DNA of 61,697 nucleotides from Marinospirillum sp. (lineage in GTDB: Bacteria > Pseudomonadota > Gammaproteobacteria > Pseudomonadales > Halomonadaceae). Made by a program: the position numbers and the translations under genes. Location of the stretch: the NCBI GenBank assembly GCA_007119985.1, contig SKOQ01000063.1:1-61697 (forward strand), given 5' to 3'. Below the pieces are notes generated by a model. The model made no database searches and was not told the origin of the DNA. It saw nothing but the letters and a program-made list of their open reading frames with translations. Below are positions 7,740 to 16,026 of the stretch, piece by piece (position 1 is the stretch's first letter; the number at the start of each line of letters is the position of its first letter).

Positions 7740-8459
7740 TTAGGGGTAGGGCACAAATTCAAGCGTACGGCGTTCTGAACTCAATAAATGTAGACGCCCT
7801 TCGCTATCGAGGTCAAATCCATTCACCTGATTTAAACGCTGATAGAAATCCTGTTCGCGTGTCATGGCTGGCTCAGCACAGGCCATGCGGGTTGAGGCGA
7901 GGGGCAAGAAAGTGAGGCTTTCTCCGCTGAGTGTGAAGCGGCCTGAGAAGCGATTGCAGCCACTGAAGCCATAAACCTGCCCTTCGCTGGTGAAGGTAAC
8001 TTCCAGTGGCTTTTGCTCTGCGTTGGCTTCTTGCCAGCGTCCGACGAGGAGGCTCAGTGGATCACCGCCACAGCCTTGGAGTTGTGCATCGCCATCTGTG
8101 TGCGTTGGCGTGATGCTGACGCTATAGGGGTGTGGCATGCCACTCATGCTATCGTGGCAGACCTGCTCCCGAATCTGGATGCGCAGCTGTTCGGTCTCGA
8201 TCTGCTGGGCTAATCCATCACTATTGTGAATAGTCTGTCTCTGCCAAGAAGGGGTATAGCCTTGCGCAAAATACACCTGCTCTTGCTCAATACGCAATTG
8301 CCAAGGCGGTTCGTTGCCACCAGCTTGAAAGTCAGCAGGCAAGTTCAGCTCAGGCGTTGCTTCTGAGGAGGTTAAAGGCAGGCTGCAACCGCTGATTAGC
8401 AATACTAAGCTGGCCGCGCCAAGCAGGGGTAGGCCTGCGCGAAAAGAAAAGAAAGCCAT
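7740..8459 (-). CDS. Lipoprotein with COG3650-like and META (HslJ-like) domains
   Basis: 239 residues. A signal peptide ends in the lipobox LISGC, with lipidated Cys25, so it should be membrane-anchored. Residues about 45-140 look like the COG3650 region (GNEPPWQLRI, CHDSMSGMPHPYSV and LQGCGGDPLSLL). Residues 140-239 are a META domain: GRWQ, FSGCNRFSGRF, LASTRMACAEPAM and QDFYQRLNQV. META/HslJ proteins are linked to novobiocin or heat-shock phenotypes, but the biochemical role is unknown. The ATG lies 2 bases after the ubiG stop, so it is translated from the ubiG transcript. Confidence 0.85.
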   Translation of the reverse strand: MAFFSFRAGLPLLGAASLVLLISGCSLPLTSSEATPELNLPADFQAGGNEPPWQLRIEQEQVYFAQGYTPSWQRQTIHNSDGLAQQIETEQLRIQIREQVCHDSMSGMPHPYSVSITPTHTDGDAQLQGCGGDPLSLLVGRWQEANAEQKPLEVTFTSEGQVYGFSGCNRFSGRFTLSGESLTFLPLASTRMACAEPAMTREQDFYQRLNQVNGFDLDSEGRLHLLSSERRTLEFVPYP

Positions 8460-8461
8460 GA

Positions 8462-9187
8462 TTAAACCTTTGTACAGTGCATCAGGTAGTTGACGTCCAC
8501 ATCTCGCGGCGTCAGCTTATATTTTTTGGTCAGCGGGTTGTAGGTCATCCCCATCAACTCGTTGACTTCTAAATCTGCTTGGCGTGCCCATTGCCCTAGC
8601 TCTGATGGCTTGATGAACTTGGTGTATTCATGCGTGCCCTTAGGGAGCAAGCGCAAGAGGTATTCGGCGCCAATAATGGCAAATAAATAGGATTTAGGGT
8701 TGCGATTGAGTGTCGAAAAAAAGACCTGGCCGCCTGGCTTGACCAAGCGTGCGCAGGCAGCAATCACCGCTGCTGGATCAGGGACATGCTCCAGCATTTC
8801 CATGCAGGTCACAAAATCGTAGCTTTCTGGCTCTTCAGCGGCGAGGGCTTCAGCGGTCATCTGACGATAGTTCACCTGCAAACTTGATTCCAGCTGATGC
8901 AAGCGCGCAACAGAAAGTGGAGCCTCGCCCATATCAATGCCGCTCATCTGTGCGCCGCGCTGGGCGAGTGCCTCGGTCAATAAGCCGCCACCACAGCCAA
9001 TATCAACGCCTTTTTTACCTGCGACCTGAACGTGTTGGTCTATCCAGTTGGCTCGGAGAGGGTTGATCGCGTGCAGAGGCCGAAATTCACTTTCAGGGTC
9101 CCACCAGCGTGAAGCCAGGGCTTCAAACTTGGCAATTTCTCCCTGATCGACATTCGCGTGCTGCTGAGCGTGAGTTGGATCTGTCAT
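8462..9187 (-). CDS. ubiG: 3-demethylubiquinol 3-O-methyltransferase / 2-polyprenyl-6-hydroxyphenol methylase
   Basis: SAM-dependent O-methyltransferase performing both O-methylations in ubiquinone synthesis. It has 241 residues from the ATG at 9185-9187, preceded by AGAGAGAAG; an upstream ATG would add 11 residues. The family start motif EIAKFEALASRWWDPESEFR is followed by the SAM glycine loop VDIGCGGGLLTEAL (61-74). VTCMEMLEHVPDP and FFSTLNRN are the other UbiG blocks. First gene of a ubiG-lipoprotein-gph/mupP operon. Confidence 0.96.
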   Translation of the reverse strand: MTDPTHAQQHANVDQGEIAKFEALASRWWDPESEFRPLHAINPLRANWIDQHVQVAGKKGVDIGCGGGLLTEALAQRGAQMSGIDMGEAPLSVARLHQLESSLQVNYRQMTAEALAAEEPESYDFVTCMEMLEHVPDPAAVIAACARLVKPGGQVFFSTLNRNPKSYLFAIIGAEYLLRLLPKGTHEYTKFIKPSELGQWARQADLEVNELMGMTYNPLTKKYKLTPRDVDVNYLMHCTKV

Positions 9188-9419
9188 TGTCTTCTCTCTT
9201 GTTCGGTGGTCAGGCATCAATAACGTGCGTAAGGTGAAGACTTGTCTTCATGACCTGCTGCACGGCATTATACATCAGAAGTCCGCGCTTGTTCCGGTCT
9301 CACGGGATAAATGGCGTGTTATCAGCTCGCATTATAGATGTTCTAGGGGTGTGTTGGCCTAGCGATCTGGCGTGTCTTTTCAGCTCGTAAAGTGTGCGAT
9401 CAACCGACAGGGAGAGAAT

Positions 9420-10262
9420 ATGTCGCGTTTACAAATATGGGTCCTAGTGGCCATTCTGCTGTTTCCCGTCTTATTGGTTTGGGTGCGCTCTCCTGTCAGT
9501 GCTCCTGAGCCTCAGTTGCATTTAGGTGAGATAGAGTTACTGCGTCAAGAAGATCAGGCTCGACTGGCGGTGGTGGTTGAGCTGACTGATTTTGCTCCGC
9601 GTGCTGAGGGTGAATATTTATGGCACTACAAATTAGAGCTGATGGAGCAAGATCAGCTTTTGGTTCAGTTAGAAGGGATCAAGGCGCTGGAGTGGGAGGC
9701 GCAGCAAAGTTCAGTGCTTTTTTTGGCATTAGATCATCATCTGCTGGAATCCGCGCTTGTTGCAGGTGTACTTGAATATCAGTTGCACTTGGAGCTGGTT
9801 GATAGTCAAGAGCGGGTGCGAGCCCAAGCCGAACGGCGTGCAAGATTAGCCCTGCCTCATCCGCTGCGTGATCTTGAGCAACAGGTCAGCTGGCGTTGGG
9901 TCGGCTTACATCAGGTGCATCTGGATCTTGCATTGAACTTAGCCAATCCGAATGCTTTTGACGTGCAATTAGAGCGCTGGTCAGTCGAGTGGAAAGGTGG
10001 TCAAGATGACTGGTTGCCGCTGGAGCTTGCTGAGCCACAGGCTAGCTGGTTACTAGCAGGAGAAGCTCAAGACAATCTCATGTTGACCTTGGTTTTGCCC
10101 AGTGAATATTTAGGTCTAGGCATTATTGAGCAACTTCACCGCTTGCGCGCTATGCCTTATCAGCTAAGATGGCGCGCTGGACTCCAGACAGAGGCTTCTT
10201 TGCTTGATTTGTGGGGCATCGAAGGTGAAGTGCGAGGCGTGTTAGAACCAGCCAATCCTTGA
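9420..10262 (+). CDS. Membrane-anchored LEA14-like (WHy-type) protein
   Basis: 280 residues. One N-terminal hydrophobic segment (about 5-23) suggests an uncleaved anchor or Sec signal. The rest is hydrophilic and beta-rich. A C-terminal segment VSWRWVGLHQVHLDLALNL, followed by ANPNAFDVQLER, resembles the LEA14/WHy fold (x-N-P-N-x-F pattern). Only remote similarity is claimed; the function is unknown. The ATG at 9420 has CAGGGAGAGA upstream and is preferred over an earlier ATG at 9372. It is followed after 33 bases by the exchanger gene, so the two are probably co-transcribed. Confidence 0.6.
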   Translation: MSRLQIWVLVAILLFPVLLVWVRSPVSAPEPQLHLGEIELLRQEDQARLAVVVELTDFAPRAEGEYLWHYKLELMEQDQLLVQLEGIKALEWEAQQSSVLFLALDHHLLESALVAGVLEYQLHLELVDSQERVRAQAERRARLALPHPLRDLEQQVSWRWVGLHQVHLDLALNLANPNAFDVQLERWSVEWKGGQDDWLPLELAEPQASWLLAGEAQDNLMLTLVLPSEYLGLGIIEQLHRLRAMPYQLRWRAGLQTEASLLDLWGIEGEVRGVLEPANP

Positions 10263-10295
10263 TTCTTCAAAGGATGGTGTGATCGAGAGTCGACA

Positions 10296-11243
10296 GTGTT
10301 AGAAAATATTTTTTTGGTGATTGCTGGATTGTATCTGCTGATCGATAGTGCCGATCGCTTTGTAACTGGAGCCTGTGTGACGGCTGAGCGCTTTGGTGTG
10401 CCGGTGATGGTCATCGGTATGCTGCTGATGGGGTTTGGCACCTCGGCCCCTGAAATGCTGGTTGCCTTTCAAGCCTCGGTAGATCAGAACCCTGGTTTGG
10501 CTGTCGGTAACGCGCTGGGTTCCAATATTACCAATATAGCGCTGATTCTTGGCTTGACCGCCTTGATGCAGCCGATTGTTGTGCAATCACAAACGATGAA
10601 GCGTGAGCTGCCGATTTTATTGGCAGTGAGCGCTTTGGCGGCAGGGCTCTTGTGGAACCTGCAGCTGCATAGCTGGAAGGGCTGGATCTTGCTTGCGGCT
10701 TTGGCTGGCTTTATTGGCTGGAGCTACTGGCTGGCGCGTCAAGGGCGGGATACACGCTTGGTTGATGAGGTGAGCGATACTTTGACGCCGCTTTCAACAC
10801 CCGCTGCTTTAGGGCAGTTGTTGATCGGTCTGGTGCTGCTGGTGATCAGCGCGCGCCTGTTTGTGAATGGGGCGATGGGGATTGCGCTCAGTCTGGGTGT
10901 CAGTGATCTGGTGATTGGCCTCACATTGGTGGCTGTAGGCACGAGCCTGCCTGAACTGGCCGCCAGTATTGCCGCGGCGCGACGTCAGCAGGCCGATTTA
11001 GTGATCGGTAATGTCATCGGCTCGAACATCTTTAATCTGCTGGCCGTACTCCCTTTGCCCTTCTTGCTGGTCAGTGGTGAGCTGGCTCCCGCTCTTATCT
11101 GGCGTGATCTGCCGCTCATGTTAGGGTTAACGCTGCTCATGCTGGTGTTTGCACTGGGTCGACCTGGGCGGATTAATCGCTATGAGGGCGGTTTCTTGCT
11201 GCTGGTGTTTGTGGCTTATCAAGCCTGGCTTTTTGTCGGTTAG
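10296..11243 (+). CDS. Calcium/sodium antiporter, YrbG family
   Basis: 315 residues with about ten membrane segments and the internal two-fold repeat of the Ca2+/cation antiporter superfamily. The alpha-1 motif is GFGTSAPEMLVAFQAS then NALGSNITNIALILG. The alpha-2 motif is VAVGTSLPELAASIAAARR then NVIGSNIFNLLAV. Both glutamates of the ion site are present. It should exchange Na+ (or K+) for Ca2+ at the inner membrane. The start is a GTG at 10296; the ribosome site is weak (GATCGAGAG). Confidence 0.93.
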   Translation: MLENIFLVIAGLYLLIDSADRFVTGACVTAERFGVPVMVIGMLLMGFGTSAPEMLVAFQASVDQNPGLAVGNALGSNITNIALILGLTALMQPIVVQSQTMKRELPILLAVSALAAGLLWNLQLHSWKGWILLAALAGFIGWSYWLARQGRDTRLVDEVSDTLTPLSTPAALGQLLIGLVLLVISARLFVNGAMGIALSLGVSDLVIGLTLVAVGTSLPELAASIAAARRQQADLVIGNVIGSNIFNLLAVLPLPFLLVSGELAPALIWRDLPLMLGLTLLMLVFALGRPGRINRYEGGFLLLVFVAYQAWLFVG

Positions 11244-11280
11244 CTTTGGGTCGGCTTGGTTCCATCGCTTGTTTTGGATC

Positions 11281-11299
11281 GCGCCATTCTTGATGGCGC
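11281..11299. other. Hairpin GCGCCAT/ATGGCGC downstream of the antiporter gene
   Basis: A 7-bp perfect stem with a 5-base loop, 38 bases after the antiporter stop. There is no following T-tract, so it is not a clear intrinsic terminator. It could stabilise a 3' end. Confidence 0.35.
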
Positions 11300-11439
11300 T
11301 GAACCGCACTCAAGAAAAACGCCCGTTTTAAAATCCGCGTGAAAGTCTTACACTCCTGACTCGATGTGGCGCGATGTCGCTGCGGTGGTCCGCCATCGCA
11401 CCCTTCGTGCCCCCTGTCCGCTATTGCAAGGAATCCACT

Positions 11440-11853
11440 ATGCACACCAGTACACTGATTAAAATTCGCGGCTATCATCTTGATCTCTACGGTCATGTTA
11501 ATAATGCACGCTATCTGGAGTTTCTCGAAGAAGCCCGCTGGGAGTTCCTCGAAAAGCAGGCTGATTTGGCCCAGTTTATGAGTTCGGGTTTAGGGCTGGC
11601 GGTGGTGAATATCAATATCAACTACCGCCGTGGTGCTTATATGAATGAGCTGATTGATATTCAGACTTCGCTCAGCCGTATTGGTGGGAAGAGCGCAGTG
11701 ATGAAGCAGGTCATCTATCTTCAGGGGACGGATAAGCTGGTTGCCGATGCAGAGATTACTTTTGTGATCACCGATATAAAAACGCAAAAAGCCGTTGCAC
11801 TTGAAGGTGAGCTGCTGGCTCAGCTCCAAGCTTGGCAAAATCCAGTCGTGTAA
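11440..11853 (+). CDS. Acyl-CoA thioesterase, YbgC/4HBT hotdog family
   Basis: 137 residues. The hotdog active-site motif is GYHLDLYGHVNNARYLEFLE, with the catalytic Asp in LDLYGHVNN, typical of the 4-hydroxybenzoyl-CoA thioesterase/YbgC group. It hydrolyses acyl-CoA thioesters; the substrate is not predictable. The ATG at 11440 follows AAGGAA; the frame extends upstream but without a ribosome site. It sits between the antiporter and cmk, separately from tol-pal, the usual ybgC context. Confidence 0.88.
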   Translation: MHTSTLIKIRGYHLDLYGHVNNARYLEFLEEARWEFLEKQADLAQFMSSGLGLAVVNININYRRGAYMNELIDIQTSLSRIGGKSAVMKQVIYLQGTDKLVADAEITFVITDIKTQKAVALEGELLAQLQAWQNPVV

Positions 11854-11934
11854 CCTATTCGCCATCTTCTTAGGTATAATGCCGCCCACTGGCCAGCTGA
11901 TGTGAGTGTGGCCAATCAATGGATGGGAGAAGTT

Positions 11935-12615
11935 ATGCACGCAAAGGTGATTACCCTGGATGGGCCGGGAGGCGCAGGGAAGGGGACGGTGAGCAGTCGT
12001 CTTGCGCACCACTTATCTTGGCACTTGCTGGATTCAGGCGCTTTGTATCGCTTGGTGGGTTTGGCTGCTGAGCATCATGCCGTTGCGCTGGATCAAGAGG
12101 ACGCTTTGAGTGTTTTGGCTGAGCATCTTGATGTGCAGTTTTTAACGGGTGACGATGATTTGGTCCAGGTCGTGCTGGAAGGCGAAAACGTCAGCCATGA
12201 AATCCGCACTGAGCGCGTTGGCGGTTTGGCCTCTCAGGTGGCGAGCTTGCCCGCGGTACGTCAGGCCTTGTTGGCGCGTCAACGAGCCTTTGCTGAGGCA
12301 CCTGGATTGGTTTGTGATGGGCGAGATATGGGGACGGTTGTTTTCCCTGAAGCGCCTTTAAAAATCTACCTGACGGCCAGCGCGGATGAGCGTGCCCGCC
12401 GTCGCCAGCAGCAGTTGCATGAGAAGGGTATAACTGCTAGTCTATCGGACCTTAAAAAGGACATCATGGAGCGTGATGCGCGTGATATGAATCGCGCCGC
12501 TGCGCCGCTGAAGCCTGCTGATGATGCGCTGATCGTGGATTCAACAGAGCTCAGTATCCAAGATGTGATCGACCTGATTCTTGCTGAGGCGAAAAGCCGC
12601 GGCTTGATCTCTTAA
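11935..12615 (+). CDS. cmk: Cytidylate kinase
   Basis: Phosphorylates CMP and dCMP with ATP. 226 residues from the ATG at 11935, preceded by GGGAGAAG. P-loop GPGGAGKGTVSSRLA is at residues 9-23, CMP-binding blocks are LLDSGALYRLVGLAA and CDGRDMGTVVFPEA, and the lid is RARRRQQQL. Cmk directly before rpsA is a standard proteobacterial arrangement. The upstream partner aroA is absent and is replaced by a thioesterase gene. The stop codon lies in a CTTAAGC/GCTTAAG hairpin (12611-12631). Confidence 0.97.
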   Translation: MHAKVITLDGPGGAGKGTVSSRLAHHLSWHLLDSGALYRLVGLAAEHHAVALDQEDALSVLAEHLDVQFLTGDDDLVQVVLEGENVSHEIRTERVGGLASQVASLPAVRQALLARQRAFAEAPGLVCDGRDMGTVVFPEAPLKIYLTASADERARRRQQQLHEKGITASLSDLKKDIMERDARDMNRAAAPLKPADDALIVDSTELSIQDVIDLILAEAKSRGLIS

Positions 12616-12829
12616 GCATCCTCCGCTTAAGAAGGCTTCAAGTCGAGTGGTACGGAGGTCCTCGCAGTGGGTGTAGAGTAGGTTGGAATAGCAAGTTCTC
12701 AATGAAAATTCCACCCTGCTTAACCGGCGCTAACATCCCTGCTTGGAAATAATCCAGGCCCGCGTTTGCTGGTGGCGCGGAGGGCGGCCATTGCCGCATT
12801 AAAAAAGACATTAATTGAGTAAAAATTTC
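12616..12829 (+). promoter_or_regulatory. rpsA leader without Shine-Dalgarno sequence
   Basis: 214 bases between cmk and rpsA. The 20 bases before the rpsA ATG are A/T-rich and contain no AGGAG-like element. This matches the known rpsA leaders of enteric bacteria, which lack a strong Shine-Dalgarno and fold into hairpins that S1 itself recognises for autoregulation. GC-rich segments (12755-12795) could form such stems. Regulation is inferred by analogy. Confidence 0.5.
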
Positions 12830-14500
12830 ATGACTGAATCCTTTGCCGAACTCTTTGAAGAAAGCTTGCAACAAGTCAACATGGAAACTGGTTCCATTAT
12901 CAAAGCCACTATCGTTGATATCGATGGTGACTGGGTAACGGTCAACGCCGGTTTAAAATCTGAAGGCGTGATTCCACGTAACCAGTTTGATAGCAGCGAT
13001 GCCCTTGAAGTCGGCGCTGAAATTCTGGTAGCTCTGGAAAGCGTTGAAGATGGTTTTGGTGAGACTCGCTTATCTCGCGAAAAAGCACGTCGTGCTGAAT
13101 CTTGGATTGAGCTGGAAGCAGCTTTCGAGAAAAACGAAGTCGTCAAAGGGATCATCAACGGCAAGGTCAAAGGCGGTTTCACTGTCGATATCAATACGAT
13201 TCGCGCCTTCTTGCCTGGCTCTCTGGTGGATGTGCGTCCTGTTCGTGATACTGCACACCTTGAGAACAAAGAACTTGACTTTAAAGTCATCAAGCTCGAC
13301 GCCAAGCGTAACAACGTCGTTGTTTCTCGCCGCGCTGTACTGGAAGCAGAAAACTCTGCAGAGCGTGATCAGCTGCTGGCTAACCTGGCCGAAGGTCAGG
13401 AAGTGAAAGGTATCGTTAAGAACCTGACTGATTACGGTGCCTTCGTTGATCTGGGCGGCGTTGATGGTCTGCTGCACATCACTGATATGGCGTGGAAGCG
13501 TATCAAGCATCCTTCTGAGATCGTGGCTGTTGGCGATGAAATCAACGTGAAGGTACTGAAGTTTGATCGTGAGCGTAACCGTGTTTCTCTGGGCCTCAAG
13601 CAGCTGGGTGAAGATCCATGGATCCAAATCAAAGCGCGCTACCCAGAAAACTCCATCATCAAGGCACGCATCACCAACCTGACTGACTACGGCTGCTTCG
13701 CTGAGCTGGAAGAAGGCGTTGAAGGTCTGGTGCACGTTTCTGAAATGGACTGGACTAACAAGAACGTTAATCCTAAGGCCGTTGTCAACCTGGGCGACGA
13801 AGTCGACGTGATGATCCTGGATATCGACGAAGAGCGTCGTCGTATTTCTCTGGGTATCAAGCAGTGCCGTGCGAACCCATGGGAAGAATTCTCAGGTCAG
13901 TACAACAAGGGTGACAAGGTTTCTGGTGCGATCAAATCCATCACTGACTTTGGTATCTTCGTTGGTCTGAACGGTGGTATTGATGGTCTGGTTCACCTGT
14001 CTGACATTTCTTGGAACGAAGCGGGCGAAGAAGCCGTACGTAAGTTCAAGAAAGGCGAAGAAGTTGAAACCATCATCCTGTCGATCGATCCAGAGCGTGA
14101 GCGTATTTCTCTGGGCATCAAGCAGCTTGAAAGCGATCCTTTCAACGAATTCCTGGCGCTGAACGATAAGGGTTCGATCGTGAAGGGTGTCGTGGCTTCT
14201 GTTGATGCGAAAGAAGCACTGGTTAACCTGAATGATGAAGTTCAGGCTGTGCTGAAGGCTTCTGAAATCAGCGCTGAGCGTGTAGAAGATGCACGTAACG
14301 CCCTGAAAGAAGGCGACGAAGTTGAAGCTCGTATCGTCAATGTTGACCGCAAGAACCGTGTGATCAGCCTGTCGATCAAAGCAAAAGACAAGGTTGAAAC
14401 TGAGCAGGCCATGGCTGCGCAGCGCGAAACGCAAGTTGAGCAAGCTGGCCCCACCACGATTGGTGACCTGATCAAGCAGCAGATGGAAAACCAGAACTAA
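12830..14500 (+). CDS. rpsA: 30S ribosomal protein S1
   Basis: 556 residues from the ATG at 12830 (MTESFAELFEESLQQ), nearly the E. coli length of 557. It has six S1 OB-fold repeats. The later ones carry the canonical (I/L)TDYG-x-F core: VKNLTDYGAFVDLGGVDGLL, ITNLTDYGCFAELEEGVEGL and IKSITDFGIFVGLNGGIDGL. It anchors mRNA to the 30S subunit and is needed for initiation on structured or weakly led messages. Codon usage is strongly biased toward preferred codons, as expected for a highly expressed gene. An upstream in-frame TTG at 12815 is rejected. The usual downstream ihfB is missing; a terminator follows instead. Confidence 0.98.
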   Translation: MTESFAELFEESLQQVNMETGSIIKATIVDIDGDWVTVNAGLKSEGVIPRNQFDSSDALEVGAEILVALESVEDGFGETRLSREKARRAESWIELEAAFEKNEVVKGIINGKVKGGFTVDINTIRAFLPGSLVDVRPVRDTAHLENKELDFKVIKLDAKRNNVVVSRRAVLEAENSAERDQLLANLAEGQEVKGIVKNLTDYGAFVDLGGVDGLLHITDMAWKRIKHPSEIVAVGDEINVKVLKFDRERNRVSLGLKQLGEDPWIQIKARYPENSIIKARITNLTDYGCFAELEEGVEGLVHVSEMDWTNKNVNPKAVVNLGDEVDVMILDIDEERRRISLGIKQCRANPWEEFSGQYNKGDKVSGAIKSITDFGIFVGLNGGIDGLVHLSDISWNEAGEEAVRKFKKGEEVETIILSIDPERERISLGIKQLESDPFNEFLALNDKGSIVKGVVASVDAKEALVNLNDEVQAVLKASEISAERVEDARNALKEGDEVEARIVNVDRKNRVISLSIKAKDKVETEQAMAAQRETQVEQAGPTTIGDLIKQQMENQN

Positions 14501-14520
14501 GCTGGAATCCAAGCTGACAC

Positions 14521-14550
14521 AAAACCGCCACTTTATGTGGCGGTTTTTTT
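14521..14550. terminator. Intrinsic terminator after rpsA, possibly bidirectional
   Basis: AAAACCGCCAC (14521-14531) pairs with GTGGCGGTTTT around a 5-base loop, followed by T residues to 14550. The minus-strand reading has a four-T tail and could also end the convergent HD-GYP-like transcript. Confidence 0.92.
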
Positions 14551-14595
14551 ATGCGTGTCAAAGAGGGGGTGGAAAGCTTAGGGCTGAGTTGTGGC

Positions 14596-15765
14596 TTAAA
14601 GTTCGATAGCCTTACGCACATGTAGGCCCCAAAACAAGAAAGGCTGTAGAGGTTTGAGCAGCTCATTGGAGAGGGTTTCGACAATCGCATAGCTGGTCTC
14701 TTGCGTATCGCGTCGCGGTGGGTGCATATAGGCTTGCCCATTCATGCCACGAATACCTGCACAAAGGGGATGCTGAAGATCAGTGCCGCGGTGCGTCACA
14801 ATAGCCAGATCACCATTTTGCAGCTTCACTGCTGTGCCTGGTGGATAGAGACCAATTTGCTGTAAAAAAAGCTTGGTCAGCGCTGGACCAACCAAGGTGC
14901 CGCGTTCTGCAAAGATCTTGCGTAAAGCCAGTTTTGCGGGCATGGCATCGCGGTACTCACGACGGCTCAGTAGGGCAATATAAATATCGGCTAGGGCAAG
15001 AAGCTTGGCTTCGCTGGCTATGGCGTTATTTTTGAGGCCTTGCGGATAGCCGCTGCCATCTAAGCGCTCGTGGTGATGATGTACGGCGCGTAGCCAAATT
15101 GGATTGTTGATTTTCATCGATTCCAAAATAGCCAAAGAGCGCTCTGGATGCTGGTGAATGGTGGTGCGCTGGGCTTCGCTGAGTGGTTCTTTCTGTTTGT
15201 TGAGCTTGTCTTGGACGCTCAGCATGCCGAGATTGGCTGTCAGGGCGGCGGCGAGCGTGGCGAAGGTCTGTTCGTTGTTGAGTTGCAGTGATGAAGCCAT
15301 GACTGCAATCATGGCAGCACATTGCAGCGGGTGGCGGATGCCATAATCAGACTGGTCGCGTGTGTTGGGCCAATGGATGCTACCGAGGAGTGCATCGGGT
15401 GCCTGCTGTGCGAGGCCATAAATCTGCGTACAGAGTTGGCGTATATCGCGGTAGAAGGCTTCTTGTGCGCCTGGGTTCTGGCTCTTGGTATGGCGAAAGG
15501 CGCGACGCAGCAGGCTTTCGTACTCCTCCATTTCAAGGAAAGGATTGACCTTATTGCTGTAGCGAAAAGGCTTGAATTCACTGCTAAAATCCACGCGTGT
15601 GCTAGAGTCACGTTTGACCAGTCCACGCTCCATTAAAACTTCGATTTGTTGTTCATTGGCAATCATGGCGCCGCGTGACAGCAAGAGCCGGCCACCCTTG
15701 GCATAGATGTCGATCGTCGTTTTACGGCCTACGGTGAGCTCACCGGGTCGGAGTTTTTCTAACAT
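14596..15765 (-). CDS. HD-GYP-related protein lacking the catalytic HD pair (paralogue 1)
   Basis: 389 residues from the ATG at 15763-15765; the frame continues upstream but the alignable family start is here. An N-terminal module (1-60) carries GGRLLLSRGAMI. The HD-GYP domain spans about 120-310. The GYP part is intact (VHHHHERLDGSGYPQGL, residues 228-244). The HD pair expected in an (L)HDIGK-like motif reads TANLGM, so H becomes A177 and D becomes N178. Metal-dependent cyclic-di-GMP hydrolysis is therefore doubtful; a binding or scaffold role is more likely. A C-terminal module (IGLYPPGTAVKLQNGDLAIV and beyond) is shared with the paralogue at 41705-42916. Divergent from an EAL-HDOD gene. 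Confidence 0.85.
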   Translation of the reverse strand: MLEKLRPGELTVGRKTTIDIYAKGGRLLLSRGAMIANEQQIEVLMERGLVKRDSSTRVDFSSEFKPFRYSNKVNPFLEMEEYESLLRRAFRHTKSQNPGAQEAFYRDIRQLCTQIYGLAQQAPDALLGSIHWPNTRDQSDYGIRHPLQCAAMIAVMASSLQLNNEQTFATLAAALTANLGMLSVQDKLNKQKEPLSEAQRTTIHQHPERSLAILESMKINNPIWLRAVHHHHERLDGSGYPQGLKNNAIASEAKLLALADIYIALLSRREYRDAMPAKLALRKIFAERGTLVGPALTKLFLQQIGLYPPGTAVKLQNGDLAIVTHRGTDLQHPLCAGIRGMNGQAYMHPPRRDTQETSYAIVETLSNELLKPLQPFLFWGLHVRKAIEL

Positions 15766-16026
15766 GGTTTTCTGCGGCCTTTCTGAGAGCGTTATTTTTA
15801 TCGCAGTGACATTTGATGCGTTTAAAATAACTCTATTCGTCTTCATACGCTGTATTTTCTTTCGACTTGCCTGTGACATTTTGTGCATATACTGAGCTAG
15901 ATTGGGTATAATATGAGACAAGATAAAAAGGCACGGAGCCAAAAGTGAGCTTCGCTTTGTTTTGTCCCAGGCTAAGCCCACTGACCTGCCTGTTAGATGC
16001 AGCGACCCGATGTCGCAAGGATGAGT

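Noticed and set aside
12830..14500. Internal sequence similarity within rpsA as a DNA repeat
   Set aside because: Explained by the six S1 domains of the protein.
13070..14512. Long open frames antisense to rpsA (13070-13735 and 13892-14512)
   Set aside because: They arise from the strong codon bias of rpsA; no ribosome site, no recognisable domain, and odd composition rich in F, N, R and C.
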